A stretch of DNA of 64,000 nucleotides from Arthrobacter celericrescens (GCF_003614925.1 NZ_QYLP01000023.1:1-64000), one strand, 5' to 3'. Positions 47,590 through 57,229 are shown, counted from the first letter of the stretch. Notes: generated from the letters alone by a model not told the origin. Made by a program: numbers and translations.

Positions 47590-48303
47590 TCACACTTTTC
47601 CGACGGTTCCGCCGCCGTCGTCATGGCCGGCAAGGCGGGCTTTCACGTCCGCCGCGTATTCGTCCACGTACTCCTGCCCGGAGAGCCGCATGATCTCGTA
47701 CATGATCCGGTCCGTGACCGTGCGCTGCACGGTGCGGTCCTCCTCGCTGCCGTAGTGCTCGCTGAAGTCCAACGGCTGCCCGATGATCATGCCGATGCGC
47801 CGGATGTTCGGTATCCGTTTGCCGATGGGCTGCACCTTCTCGGTGCCGATCATGGCCACGGGGATCACGGGAACGCGGGTCTGCAGCGCCAGTTTGGCCA
47901 CGCCGGCCTTGCCCCGGTACAGGCGGGCGTCGGGGCTGCGGGTGCCTTCCGGGTAGATGCCGAGCAGTCCCCCGCCCAACAGCACCCCCTTGCCTGCCTG
48001 CAGCGACACCTCGGAGGCCGCGCCGCCCGAGCGGTCCATGGGCAGCTGCTTGGTGAGCCGGAAGAACAATGCGGTGAGACTGCCCTTGAGCCCGGTGCCG
48101 GTGAAGTACTCGGCCTTGGCCAGGAAGATCACAGGACGGCGCACCATCAGCGGCAGGAAGATCGAGTCGGAGAAGGACAAATGGTTGGACGCGAGGATGG
48201 CTGCGCCTTCGGCGGGAATGTTGTCCAGGCCTTTGACCCATGGACGGAACAGCAGTTTGAGGATGGGACCGATAAAGATCCGCTTCATAACCCAATAGAA
48301 CAC
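47590..48303 (-). CDS. 1-acyl-sn-glycerol-3-phosphate acyltransferase family protein
   Basis: A 237-residue PlsC-type acyltransferase acting at the membrane, probably forming phosphatidic acid from lysophosphatidic acid. The catalytic H-x4-D motif is NHLSFSD (His41, Asp46). The glycerophosphate-binding site is YPEGTRSPD at about residue 116, and VPVIPVAMIGTEKV is also typical. The N-terminal segment YWVMKRIFIGPILKLLF is an amphipathic membrane contact. M. tuberculosis Rv2182c sits in the same neighbourhood. It diverges from the alpha/beta hydrolase pair. The ATG at 48303 has no strong ribosome binding site. Confidence 0.9.
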   Translation of the reverse strand: MFYWVMKRIFIGPILKLLFRPWVKGLDNIPAEGAAILASNHLSFSDSIFLPLMVRRPVIFLAKAEYFTGTGLKGSLTALFFRLTKQLPMDRSGGAASEVSLQAGKGVLLGGGLLGIYPEGTRSPDARLYRGKAGVAKLALQTRVPVIPVAMIGTEKVQPIGKRIPNIRRIGMIIGQPLDFSEHYGSEEDRTVQRTVTDRIMYEIMRLSGQEYVDEYAADVKARLAGHDDGGGTVGKV

Positions 48304-48412
48304 CGTGGTTCCTCCCCGGGCGGCATATGAATATGGCCGGACGCGTCGCCCCGGCGCTCAATTGCCACCCTACTCCTGTGTGAATTATGCGGAACAGTGA
48401 CACGATGGACAC

Positions 48413-49201
48413 ATGACGGAAAGCAGCGTCCCGGACAGTCCCCGGCCGTTCCGGTACGCCGGCCACGGGGACAACGCGCGCACCGGAATCGCCCTCTGCC
48501 ATGGATTCACCGGCAGCCCCCTCAGCGTCCTGCCGTGGGCCGAACACCTCGCCGCCCTGGGATTCGCCGTCACGGTCCCGCTCCTTCCGGGGCACGGAAC
48601 GGATTGGCGGGACCTGGCGCGGACGTCCTGGAAGGACTGGTACGGGACGTTCGAGGAAAGCTACCTGGAGCTGGCCGGACGGACCTCCCGCTGCTTCGTG
48701 GCGGGCCTGTCGATGGGCGGAGCCGTGGCGCTGCGGACCGCGGCCCGGCACCCGGTGGCGGGGGTCGCCGTCGTGAATCCCGGCCTCAGCTTCTACGACC
48801 GGCGGGTCCGGTACATCGGCGCCCTCAAGCACGTCATGCGGACCACCGTACCGATTGAGGAAGACAACCCGACGGCGGCCCCCACCGAGGACGGCGACTA
48901 CTCCCGCACGCCGCTGGCGGCGGTGCACGAACTCAAGAAACTGTTCCGCTCCACCGCCCGTTCCCTTCCGGCGATCACTGCACCGGCACTGGTGTTCAAA
49001 TCGGCGCAGGACGCCGTGGTGCCCCCGAGTTCCCTCGCGATGATCAGCAAACGCATCGGGAGCAAGGACCTGCACGTCGTACCTTTGCCGCACAGCGGGC
49101 ACGTGGCGACGCTGGACCTCGACGCACCGCTGATCCTCGAAGAATCCGCCGCCTTTTTCCTGCGGCACGCCGCCCACAGAGTAGCCTCGGAGTCATCATG
49201 A
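48413..49201 (+). CDS. Alpha/beta hydrolase, first of a tandem pair
   Basis: A 262-residue serine hydrolase resembling monoacylglycerol lipases and Est30-type carboxylesterases. The oxyanion segment is ALCHGFTGSP, then PLLPGHGTDW. The nucleophile elbow is GLSMGG with Ser100, the acid is in SAQDAVVPPSS, and the histidine is in HSGHVATLD. The physiological ester is unknown. CACGAT (48401-48406) lies six bases before the ATG, a weaker leaderless-type signal. Its TGA overlaps the next ATG (ATGA), so the two hydrolases are translated together. Confidence 0.88.
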   Translation: MTESSVPDSPRPFRYAGHGDNARTGIALCHGFTGSPLSVLPWAEHLAALGFAVTVPLLPGHGTDWRDLARTSWKDWYGTFEESYLELAGRTSRCFVAGLSMGGAVALRTAARHPVAGVAVVNPGLSFYDRRVRYIGALKHVMRTTVPIEEDNPTAAPTEDGDYSRTPLAAVHELKKLFRSTARSLPAITAPALVFKSAQDAVVPPSSLAMISKRIGSKDLHVVPLPHSGHVATLDLDAPLILEESAAFFLRHAAHRVASESS

Positions 49202-50040
49202 ACACTCTCCCCGATTTCTCGCCGTTCACGAGCACCTTCACCGGCTCCGGCCCCAGCGTCGGGGTGGTGATGAGCCATGGATTCACGGGCAGCCCGCAAG
49301 CCATGCGGCCTTGGGCACGGTACCTCGCCGAGGAAGGCTTCGCCGTCCGGCTGCCGTTGCTTCCGGGCCACGGCACCACCTGGCAGGACATGGCCACGCG
49401 GCGCTGGCAGGAGTGGCACAACGCCGTGGACTCCGCCTACCTGGAGCTGCAGGCCGAATGCGACTATGTGTTCGCCGCGGGGCTGTCCATGGGCGGAACC
49501 TTGGCGCTGCGGATCGGGGCCACCCGGCCGGTCGCCGGAACGATCGTGATCAACCCGGGCCTGGTGATCGACGACCCGCGCGCGGCCGTGGTGGGCATCC
49601 TCAAGCATGTCCTCAAGACCACCCCGCCCATCGCCAACGACATCCGCAAACCCGGCATGGACGAAGGGGCCTACCCCCGCACCCCCGTGGCCGCGGGCCA
49701 CGAGCTGAAGAAGCTGTACAAGGACACCCTGGGGCTGCTTCCCCGGATTTCCGCGCCGGTGCGGGTGTTCCGGTCCTCCGTTGACCATGTGATGTCCGAC
49801 GCCAGCATCCGGCAGCTGCGGCGCCTCGTGACGGCCCCCGTGGAACTGACCATCCTGGAGAACAGCTACCACGTGGCCACCCTGGACAACGACGCGCCGG
49901 GAATCTTCCAGGCCTCCGCGGAGTTCATCCGGAAGACCGTTGCCGGACTGACTGCGGAGGACACCGGCGCCGCGCTGGAGGACCCTGCTCCTGTCGAACC
50001 TGCTTTTGAACAACTCGGACCTGAAGGACGCCACCCATGA
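49198..50040 (+). CDS. Alpha/beta hydrolase, second of a tandem pair
   Basis: A 280-residue paralogue of the gene before it, sharing SHGFTGSP, LPLLPGHGT, GLSMGG (Ser97), NPGL, LKHVLKTT and YPRTPVA. Its acid residue is probably in SSVDHVMSD and its histidine in NSYHVATLDNDAP, so the triad looks complete. The C-terminal 25 residues (TAEDTGAALEDPAPVEPAFE) are acidic and extra compared with the first copy. Both joints are ATGA overlaps, to the hydrolase before and to the membrane protein after. The tandem pair probably arose by duplication. Confidence 0.88.
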   Translation: MNTLPDFSPFTSTFTGSGPSVGVVMSHGFTGSPQAMRPWARYLAEEGFAVRLPLLPGHGTTWQDMATRRWQEWHNAVDSAYLELQAECDYVFAAGLSMGGTLALRIGATRPVAGTIVINPGLVIDDPRAAVVGILKHVLKTTPPIANDIRKPGMDEGAYPRTPVAAGHELKKLYKDTLGLLPRISAPVRVFRSSVDHVMSDASIRQLRRLVTAPVELTILENSYHVATLDNDAPGIFQASAEFIRKTVAGLTAEDTGAALEDPAPVEPAFEQLGPEGRHP

Positions 50041-50570
50041 ACAGGCCTGGACCCGATTCCGCGGACCAGAGCGCAAACAAGGACGACGACGCCGTCTGGC
50101 TCGACCTCGTGGCCCGGCTCGAAGCCATGCCGGACGAAATCCCGGATCCCACCGAGGACCTTCCCGGCGGCCTTCCTGACACCCGCCCCGATGCTGACGG
50201 GACCGGTCTGCGTCCCAGCAGGTTCAGCGACTACGACCCGCTGGGGCTCTCCCGTGCCCTCCCGGACGCAGCGGACTCCGGCGACGCCCTGCCCGGCAGC
50301 GGGCCGCGCGACTACGAGGCGGCAGAGGACGACGGGACCTTCGTCCCGGAGGACCCGCCCAGCCTGGCCGGGACCGAACCCCTGACAATGCTGGCCTGGG
50401 TGGGCGCCGTGGGCGGCCCGCTGGCGTTGCTGTTCACGGCAATGTTCTGGCGTTCGGCGCCCCTGCCCGCCGTCCTCGGGATGGTCGCCGCGTTCCTCGC
50501 CGCGGTGGTCTACCTCATCATGCGGCTCCCCCGCGAGAAGGACGACTACGACGACGGCGCCCGGGTCTGA
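50037..50570 (+). CDS. Acidic protein with two C-terminal membrane segments
   Basis: A 177-residue protein of unknown family. The first 110 residues are acidic, Pro/Asp-rich and probably disordered (DEIPDPTEDLPGGLPDTRPD, EAAEDDGTFVPEDPP). Two membrane segments follow (about 116-138 and 142-163), and an acidic tail REKDDYDDG ends it. Similar proteins are common in Micrococcaceae next to such hydrolases (general impression, unchecked). Translation is coupled to the second hydrolase through ATGA. A regulatory or tethering role for the hydrolases is only a guess. Confidence 0.75.
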   Translation: MNRPGPDSADQSANKDDDAVWLDLVARLEAMPDEIPDPTEDLPGGLPDTRPDADGTGLRPSRFSDYDPLGLSRALPDAADSGDALPGSGPRDYEAAEDDGTFVPEDPPSLAGTEPLTMLAWVGAVGGPLALLFTAMFWRSAPLPAVLGMVAAFLAAVVYLIMRLPREKDDYDDGARV

Positions 50571-50593
50571 GCTCGGTTTCCTCGCCTGCGTAG

Positions 50594-51592
50594 CTAGCCC
50601 TGCAGCCTTCCGCTGACCCGGGAGAGATCGGCCGCGCCGATCATCCCCGCCCGCGGGCCGAGTTCGGCAAGCCTGATCGCCGCCGGGGGGCGGAATCCGC
50701 GGCCGGTGAGGTTCCGCGTGAACGCCTGCCGCGCCGGCCCCACCAGCAGCTCGCCGGCGTCGCACAGGCCGCCGCCGATCACGAACGTCCCCGGATCGAG
50801 CGCGGCAGCAAGGTTGGCCAGGCCCAGGCCCAGCCATTGCCCGACCTCCTCCAGCAGCTCCTTCGACGCCGGATCGCCCGACTTCGCCAGCTGGGAAACC
50901 GTCAGGCCGGTGATGTCGTCCACCACCCCGCCGCTTGCCTTGAGCAGTTCGTAGGCCAGCGGAGACTTCCGGCGCGCGAGTTCCCGGGCTTCCCGGCCCA
51001 GCGCGTTGCCCGACGCGTATTGTTCCCAGCAGCCCCGGTTGCCGCATTCGCAGCGGTGCCCGCCGGGCACGGCCACCTGGTGGCCGAACTCCCCCGCAAC
51101 CCCGAAGCGCCCGCGTTCCAGCCGGCCGTCCATCACCATGGCGCCGCCGATGCCGGTGCCGAGCGTGATGCACACCAAGCGGCTCTCGCCGCGCCCGGCG
51201 CCGAAGCGCCATTCCGCCCAGGCAGCGGCGTCGGCGTCGTTGGTCAGCAGGACGGGCCTGCGCAGGAGCTTTTGCAGGTTGTCCCGCAACGGCTCATTGC
51301 GCCAGGCGAGGTGCGGGCTGAACAGCACCGTTCCGCCGTCGAGATCCATCCACCCGGCCGCCCCGATGCCGAGCGAGGCAATCCGGTGATGTTCGCCGAG
51401 TTCCTGCACCAGTTCGACGATGACGCGCTCCACTGCGCGGGGATCGCTGCCCGGCGTCGCGCGGCGCCGCTCCTCGAGGACCCGGCCCTCGGCGTCGACG
51501 ACGCCGGCGGCCACCTTGGTGCCGCCGATGTCGATCCCGATCGCCAGGCCCCGGCGCCCCAGCCGGGAGTGCCCGGCGGACGCGGCCACCAT
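50594..51592 (-). CDS. glk: ROK-family glucokinase
   Basis: A 332-residue ATP-dependent hexokinase of the ROK family, most likely glucokinase. The phosphate-binding GIDIGGTKVAAGVVD starts near residue 18. NDADAAAWAEWRFGAGRG, LGTGIGGAMVMDG, GEFGHQVAVPGGH and the zinc motif CECGNRGCWEQYASG are all present. There is no DNA-binding domain, which argues against a ROK repressor. The ATG at 51592 is chosen, and a GTG three bases later has better spacing from CGGAG. The frame is open to 51718, but that part is Arg/Pro-rich and unlike family members. Confidence 0.9.
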   Translation of the reverse strand: MVAASAGHSRLGRRGLAIGIDIGGTKVAAGVVDAEGRVLEERRRATPGSDPRAVERVIVELVQELGEHHRIASLGIGAAGWMDLDGGTVLFSPHLAWRNEPLRDNLQKLLRRPVLLTNDADAAAWAEWRFGAGRGESRLVCITLGTGIGGAMVMDGRLERGRFGVAGEFGHQVAVPGGHRCECGNRGCWEQYASGNALGREARELARRKSPLAYELLKASGGVVDDITGLTVSQLAKSGDPASKELLEEVGQWLGLGLANLAAALDPGTFVIGGGLCDAGELLVGPARQAFTRNLTGRGFRPPAAIRLAELGPRAGMIGAADLSRVSGRLQG

Positions 51593-51920
51593 CTTCTCCG
51601 CACCGGGGCCCCAAGGAGCACTCTCCCGCCGTACGGGACCACGACGGCGGACGGCGGCGGAGGCGGGCCAGGGCGCCTTCCGCGCCCTGGTGCCGGCTGG
51701 TGGTGACGTTCTCAGCATCCCGCCATCCTATTCCCGGGCCGGGACATCCGCCGGGACCGGCGGGCGGCGAAGCAACACTTCGAAACGGCCGCGCGTTGGC
51801 GGATTTCCGGGCTTCACCGTAAAGTTACTCGCCAGTAGGTGAACTCGGACACACCCGGACTCCGGGCGTATTAGAGTTAGAGCAGCCCTGTTTTGGTCTG
51901 TTGATATCAAAGGAGCTATC
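51593..51920. other. 328-bp region between glk and the acyl-CoA ligase gene
   Basis: The left third (to 51718) is open in the glk frame but is probably not translated. The right part holds promoters for both genes. Near the ligase gene the AT-rich segment includes TAGAGT (51872-51877) as a possible -10 and AAAGGAG just before the GTG at 51921. I see no palindrome or terminator. Confidence 0.5.
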
Positions 51921-53732
51921 GTGCGTGAAGTCAGTGTTCCGCCCCTCGTAAATGTTTCCCCTGAAACCAACATCACGGACCTCGTGATTCGGCAGGCAAA
52001 CAAGCCCTCCAACCCCGCCCTCTTCGGCAAGCTGGACGGCTCCGGCCAGTGGCAGGGCATCCACGCCCGCGAGTTCCTCGCCGATGTGTCGGCACTGGCG
52101 AAGGGCCTGATCGCCAACGGCGTGCAGGCCGGTGACCGGGTGGGCATCATGTCCCGCACCCGCTACGAATGGACCTTGGTGGACTTCGCCATCTGGTTCG
52201 CCGGCGGCATCTCGGTTCCGATCTACGAAACCTCCTCCCCCTCGCAGGTCGCCTGGAACCTCGGCGACTCGGGCGCCGTGGCGGCCTTCGCCGAGGCTGC
52301 GCACCACGAGGACATCATCCGGCAGGCCGTGGCCGGCCAGGACCTGGGCACCGTGGCCAACGTCTGGCAGCTCGAAGGCGGCGGGCTCGACCTGCTGCGC
52401 AGCGCCGGTACCGGAATCAGCGACGAGGAACTCGAATCCCGCCGCAGCAACGCGGTCCTCGCGGACACCGCCACCATCATCTACACCTCCGGCACCACCG
52501 GCCGGCCCAAGGGCTGCGAACTGACGCACGGCAACTTCGTGGAGCTGTCCGAAAACGCCCTGGCCTCCCTGGGCGACGTAGTCAACGAGCACGCCCGGAC
52601 CATCATGTTCCTGCCGCTCGCCCACGTGTTCGCCCGCTTCATTTCGGTCCTGGCCGTCGCGGCCGGCGCGCAGGTGGCCCACACCCCGGACATCAAGAAC
52701 CTGCTCTCGGACCTCCAGAGCTTCAAGCCGTCCTTCATCCTGGCCGTGCCGCGGGTTTTCGAGAAGGTCTACAACTCAGCGCTGAGCAAGGCCGAGGACG
52801 GCGGCAAGGGCGGCATCTTCCACAAGGCGGCGGACACCGCGATCGCCTACTCCAAGGCACGCCAAAGCGGCTCGGTCGGCCTGGGCCTGCGGCTCCAGCA
52901 TGCACTGTTCGACCGCCTCGTCTACGGCAAGCTCCGGGCGGCCATGGGCGGAGAAGTCTCCCACGCGGTGTCCGGCGGCGGTCCGCTGGGCGAACGCCTG
53001 GGCCACTTCTTCCAGGGCATCGGCCTGCAGATCCTCGAGGGTTACGGCCTGACGGAAACCACGGCACCGGTCTCCGTGAACACCCCCTCGCTGATCAAGA
53101 TCGGCACCGTAGGGCGGCCGCTTCCCGGCAACGCTGTGAAGATCGCGGACGACGGCGAGATCCTCACCAAGGGAGTCTGCGTCATGAATGGCTACTACAA
53201 GCGCGACGACCTTCTCGCCGAGACCTTCGTGGACGGCTGGTTCCGCACCGGAGACATCGGCGAACTGGACGAGCAGGGCTTCCTGAAGATCACCGGCCGC
53301 AAGAAGGAAATCATCGTCACTGCCGGCGGCAAGAACGTGGTCCCCGCCCTGCTTGAGGACCAGATCCGTGCCGACGCATTGGTGTCGCAGGTCGTGGTGC
53401 TCGGCGACAACCGGCCGTTCATCGGCGCCCTGGTGACCCTTGACGAGGAGGCCCTCCCGGGCTGGCTGGAACGGCACGGACTGCCGGCGGGCACCAGCGT
53501 CCACGAAGCCGCCGGCAACCCGGTGGTGCGGGCCGCGGTGCAGGAACTGATCAGCAAGGCCAACCAGTCTGTGTCCCAGGCCGAGGCCATCAAGTCCTTC
53601 CGGATCGTCGACTCGGACTTCACGGAGGCGTCCGGCCACCTGACCCCGTCCATGAAGGTCAAGCGCGCCCAGGTGATGAAGGACTTCGAGACCGTCATCG
53701 AGGAGATGTACGCGGCTCCGAAGAACTCCTAA
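51921..53732 (+). CDS. Long-chain fatty acid--CoA ligase (FadD15-like)
   Basis: A 603-residue AMP-forming ligase that activates fatty acids to acyl-CoA. The AMP signature is TIIYTSGTTGRPKGCELTH at about residue 188. The A5-type motif is LEGYGLTETTAPV, and DGWFRTGDIGELDEQGFLKI and GRKKEIIVTAGGKNVVP follow. Length and sequence fit the long-chain/FadD15 branch, and M. tuberculosis fadD15 (Rv2187) lies in the matching neighbourhood. The GTG at 51921 has AAAGGAG at good spacing. A hairpin terminator follows. Confidence 0.92.
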   Translation: MREVSVPPLVNVSPETNITDLVIRQANKPSNPALFGKLDGSGQWQGIHAREFLADVSALAKGLIANGVQAGDRVGIMSRTRYEWTLVDFAIWFAGGISVPIYETSSPSQVAWNLGDSGAVAAFAEAAHHEDIIRQAVAGQDLGTVANVWQLEGGGLDLLRSAGTGISDEELESRRSNAVLADTATIIYTSGTTGRPKGCELTHGNFVELSENALASLGDVVNEHARTIMFLPLAHVFARFISVLAVAAGAQVAHTPDIKNLLSDLQSFKPSFILAVPRVFEKVYNSALSKAEDGGKGGIFHKAADTAIAYSKARQSGSVGLGLRLQHALFDRLVYGKLRAAMGGEVSHAVSGGGPLGERLGHFFQGIGLQILEGYGLTETTAPVSVNTPSLIKIGTVGRPLPGNAVKIADDGEILTKGVCVMNGYYKRDDLLAETFVDGWFRTGDIGELDEQGFLKITGRKKEIIVTAGGKNVVPALLEDQIRADALVSQVVVLGDNRPFIGALVTLDEEALPGWLERHGLPAGTSVHEAAGNPVVRAAVQELISKANQSVSQAEAIKSFRIVDSDFTEASGHLTPSMKVKRAQVMKDFETVIEEMYAAPKNS

Positions 53733-53740
53733 GGCCCACA

Positions 53741-53795
53741 AAAACGAACGAGGCCCGGGCTGCTTGAACTGCTCCCCGGGCCTCCTTCGTTTTGT
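53741..53795. terminator. Bidirectional terminator between the ligase gene and pyc
   Basis: GAGGCCCGGG (53751-53760) pairs with CCCGGGCCTC downstream, extended by an AACGAA/TTCGTT arm. TTTT (53791-53794) follows on the plus strand, and AAAAA (53741-53745) gives a T tract on the minus strand. It serves both convergent genes. Confidence 0.85.
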
Positions 53796-53833
53796 CCGCT
53801 ACTGGACTTACTCGACCGTCTTACTACACTGCC

Positions 53834-56800
53834 TTACTCGACGACGATCAGCAGGTCCCCGCCCTGGACCTGTTCGACGGCGTTGATGGCCAGGCGCGAA
53901 ACCTTGCCGGCCACTGGCGTCGTGATGGATGCTTCCATCTTCATCGCTTCGATCGTGGCAACGGTGTCGCCGACGTTGACGCTGTCGCCCACCTTGACCG
54001 TCACGGTCACGGCACCGGCGAACGGCGCGGCCACCTGGCCCGGCTGGGAAGGATCGGCCTTCTCCGCGGTCTTGACGTTGCTGACCACCGACTTGTCGCG
54101 CACCACCACCGGGCGGGACTGCCCGTTGAGCTTGCACATCACGGTGCGCATGCCCTTCTCGTCGGCCTCGGAGACCGCTTCGAGGGAGGCGATCAGGCGG
54201 ACGCCCTTCTCCAGCTCGATCACGTGTTCGGCGCCGCGCTGCAGTCCGTACAGGTAGTCGCGGGTGTCCAGCACGGAGAGGTTGCCGTAGCTTTCGACGC
54301 TCTTGAGGTAGTCCTTGGTGGGACCGGCGAAGAGCAACCGGTTCAGGGTGCGGCGGCGGGTGGCGGAATCGGACTTGAGCGCGGCGCTGTCCTCGGAGCT
54401 CAGTTCCACGTCCCGCACCTTGATGGTGCGGCCCTGCAGGGCCTTGGTGCGGAACGGCTCCGGCCAGCCTCCGGGAGGATCGCCCAGTTCGCCGGACAGG
54501 AAGCCGATGACGGAGTCCGGGATGTCGTAGTTCTGCGGGTTCTCGTTGAAGTCCGAAGGATCGGCGTTGAGGCCCACCAGGTGCAGGGCAAGGTCGCCCA
54601 CCACCTTGGAGGACGGCGTGACCTTCACCAGGCGGCCGAGGATGCGGTCCGCGGCCGTGTACATGTCCTCGATGGCTTCGAACTGCTCGCCGAGGCCCAG
54701 GGCGATAGCCTGCTGGCGCAGGTTGGACAGCTGTCCACCCGGGATCTCGTGCTGGTAGACGCGGCCGGTGGGGCCCGGAAGGCCGGACTCGAAGGGTGCG
54801 TAGACGCGGCGCACTGCCTCCCAGTAGGGTTCCATCGCGCTGACCGAGGCCAGGTCCAGGCCGGTGTCCCGCGGCGTGTGGGCCAGGGAGGCCACGAGCG
54901 CGGAGGCGGAGGGCTGGCTGGTGGTTCCGGCGAGCGATGCGGAGGCGGCGTCGACGGCGTCGACCCCTGCGTCCACGGCGGCCAGCAGGGTGGCCAGCTG
55001 GCCGCCCGCGGTGTCGTGGGTGTGCAGGTGCACCGGCAGGTCGAAGCGCTCTCGCAGGGCCGAGACCAGCTTGGCTGCCGCGGCGGGGCGCAGCAGGCCG
55101 GCCATGTCCTTGATGGCGAGGATGTGCGCGCCGGCGTCAACGATGCGCTGTGCCAGCTCGAGGTAGTAGTCGAGCGTGTAGAGCTTCTCTTCCGGATCCA
55201 GCATGTCGGAGGTGTAGCAGAGGGCGACCTCGGCGACGGCGGTGCCGGTGGCCCGGACGGCGCGGATGGCCGGCGCCATCTGGTTCACGTCGTTCAGGGC
55301 GTCGAAGATGCGGAAGATGTCGATGCCGGTGGCTGCGGCCTCGTTGACGAAGGCCTCGGTGACTTCCTCCGGGTACGGGGTGTAGCCCACCGTGTTGCGG
55401 CCACGCAGCAGCATCTGGAGGCAGACGTTGGGCAGGGCCTTGCGCAGGGCGGCAAGGCGGTCCCAGGGGTCTTCGCCGAGGAAGCGGAGCGAGACGTCGT
55501 AGGTGGCGCCGCCCCAGGCTTCGACCGAGAGCAGCTGCGGGGTCAGCGCAGCCACAGCAGGGGCTGCTGCGACGAGGTCGCGGGTGCGGACCCGGGTGGC
55601 CAGCAGCGACTGGTGCGCGTCACGGAACGTGGTGTCCGTGACGGCGACAGCGGCCTGCTCGCGCAGCGCCTTGGCGAAGCCTTCGGGACCGAGTTCCAGC
55701 AGCTTCTGCCGGGACCCGGCCGGGTACTCCTTGCCGTCCACGGCGGGCAGCTTGGCGGCCGGGTCCGAATGGACCTTCAGGTCGCCGTTGGGCTTGTTGA
55801 CGGTGACGTCGGCCAGCCAGGTCAGCAGCTTGGTGCCGCGGTCGGCGGAGACCCGGGACTTAAGCAGTTCGGGGCGTTCGTCGATGAAGGAGGTGGCGAC
55901 GTTGCCGGCCACGAAGTCCTCATCGTCCAGCACGGCCTGCAGGAACGGGATATTGGTCGATACACCGCGGATGCGGAACTCGGCCAAGGCGCGGCGGGCG
56001 CGCTTGACGGCGGCCGGGTAGTCGCGGCCGCGGCAGGTGAGCTTGACCAGCATGGAGTCGAAGTGCGGGCTGATCTCTGCACCGGAGTAGACGGTGCCGC
56101 CGTCGAGCCGTACGCCGGCGCCGCCGGCGGAACGGTAACCGGTGATCTTTCCGACGTCGGGGCGGAAGCCGTTGGCCGGGTCCTCGGTGGTGATGCGGCA
56201 CTGCAGGGCGGCACCCTTGATGAAGACAGTGTCCTGGCTCAGGCCGAGGTCGGCGAGGGTTTCCCCGGCGGCGATGCGCATCTGTGCCTGCACAAGGTCA
56301 ACGTCGGTGATTTCCTCGGTGACCGTGTGCTCCACCTGGATGCGCGGGTTCATCTCGATGAAGACGTGCTGGCCGGCACGCTCGCCGGCAGTGTCCACGA
56401 GGAACTCCACGGTGCCCGCGTTGACGTAGTTGAGGGCCTTGGCGAAGGCGACGGCGTCGCGGTACAGGGCCTGGCGGATGGACTCATCCAGCTGCGGGGC
56501 CGGTGCGATCTCGATGACCTTCTGGTGGCGGCGCTGCAGCGAACAGTCACGCTCGAACAGGTGCATGACGTTGCCCTCGGCGTCGGCGAGGATCTGCACC
56601 TCGATGTGGCGCGGGCGCAGCACGGCCTGCTCCAGGAACATCGTGGGGTCACCGAACGCGGCGTCTGCTTCGCGCATGGCGGACTGCAGGGCCTCAGGAA
56701 GGGCCTCGCGGGTCTCGACGCGGCGCATGCCGCGCCCGCCGCCGCCCGCAACGGCCTTGGCGAAGATCGGGAAGCCGATTTCGTCCGCGGCGGCGATCAG

Positions 56801-57229
56801 CTCGTCGATGTCGCGCGAGGGGGCGCTGGACTTGAGGACCGGAACACCGGCCTTGCGGGCGGCCTCGAGGGCGGCAACCTTGTTGCCGGCAAGCTCGAGG
56901 ACCTCAGCGGGCGGGCCCACGAAGGTGATGCCTTCGGCCTTGGCGGCGCGGGCGAGGTCCGGGTTCTCGGACAGGAAGCCGTAGCCCGGGTAGATGGCGT
57001 CCGCCCCGGCCTCCTTGGCGACCCTGACAACCTCCGCAACGTCCAGGTAAGCACGGACCGGGTGGCCCTCTTCACCAATAAGGTAGGCCTCGTCAGCTTT
57101 CTGCCTGTGGATCGAGTTTCTATCCTCATGGGGGAAAACCGCTACAGTCTTGGCGCCCAGCTCATAGCCGGCGCGAAAGGCACGGATCGCGATTTCGCCG
57201 CGATTGGCCACCAGAATTTTGGAAAACAT
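53834..57229 (-). CDS. pyc: Pyruvate carboxylase
   Basis: A 1131-residue biotin enzyme that carboxylates pyruvate to oxaloacetate, the main anaplerotic step in these bacteria. The biotin carboxylase domain (about 1-450) has KAVAGGGGRGMRRV, VLRPRHIEVQ and FIEMNPRIQVEHTVTEE. The carboxyltransferase domain (about 530-800) has TDTTFRDAHQSLLATRVRT and LPVHLHTHDTAG metal ligands. The allosteric linker region is followed by a C-terminal biotinyl domain with EAMKMEA, whose Lys carries biotin. It is a single-chain enzyme. AGGAGAAGT precedes the ATG. A 16-bp palindrome lies 67-82 bp upstream. Confidence 0.97.
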   Translation of the reverse strand: MFSKILVANRGEIAIRAFRAGYELGAKTVAVFPHEDRNSIHRQKADEAYLIGEEGHPVRAYLDVAEVVRVAKEAGADAIYPGYGFLSENPDLARAAKAEGITFVGPPAEVLELAGNKVAALEAARKAGVPVLKSSAPSRDIDELIAAADEIGFPIFAKAVAGGGGRGMRRVETREALPEALQSAMREADAAFGDPTMFLEQAVLRPRHIEVQILADAEGNVMHLFERDCSLQRRHQKVIEIAPAPQLDESIRQALYRDAVAFAKALNYVNAGTVEFLVDTAGERAGQHVFIEMNPRIQVEHTVTEEITDVDLVQAQMRIAAGETLADLGLSQDTVFIKGAALQCRITTEDPANGFRPDVGKITGYRSAGGAGVRLDGGTVYSGAEISPHFDSMLVKLTCRGRDYPAAVKRARRALAEFRIRGVSTNIPFLQAVLDDEDFVAGNVATSFIDERPELLKSRVSADRGTKLLTWLADVTVNKPNGDLKVHSDPAAKLPAVDGKEYPAGSRQKLLELGPEGFAKALREQAAVAVTDTTFRDAHQSLLATRVRTRDLVAAAPAVAALTPQLLSVEAWGGATYDVSLRFLGEDPWDRLAALRKALPNVCLQMLLRGRNTVGYTPYPEEVTEAFVNEAAATGIDIFRIFDALNDVNQMAPAIRAVRATGTAVAEVALCYTSDMLDPEEKLYTLDYYLELAQRIVDAGAHILAIKDMAGLLRPAAAAKLVSALRERFDLPVHLHTHDTAGGQLATLLAAVDAGVDAVDAASASLAGTTSQPSASALVASLAHTPRDTGLDLASVSAMEPYWEAVRRVYAPFESGLPGPTGRVYQHEIPGGQLSNLRQQAIALGLGEQFEAIEDMYTAADRILGRLVKVTPSSKVVGDLALHLVGLNADPSDFNENPQNYDIPDSVIGFLSGELGDPPGGWPEPFRTKALQGRTIKVRDVELSSEDSAALKSDSATRRRTLNRLLFAGPTKDYLKSVESYGNLSVLDTRDYLYGLQRGAEHVIELEKGVRLIASLEAVSEADEKGMRTVMCKLNGQSRPVVVRDKSVVSNVKTAEKADPSQPGQVAAPFAGAVTVTVKVGDSVNVGDTVATIEAMKMEASITTPVAGKVSRLAINAVEQVQGGDLLIVVE

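Noticed and set aside
46124-53732. A lipid-biosynthesis gene cluster for a natural product
   Set aside because: Genes for aroG, an acyltransferase, hydrolases, glucokinase and an acyl-CoA ligase are close together, but they lie on alternating strands with terminators between them. The order resembles the housekeeping Rv2178c-Rv2187 region of mycobacteria.
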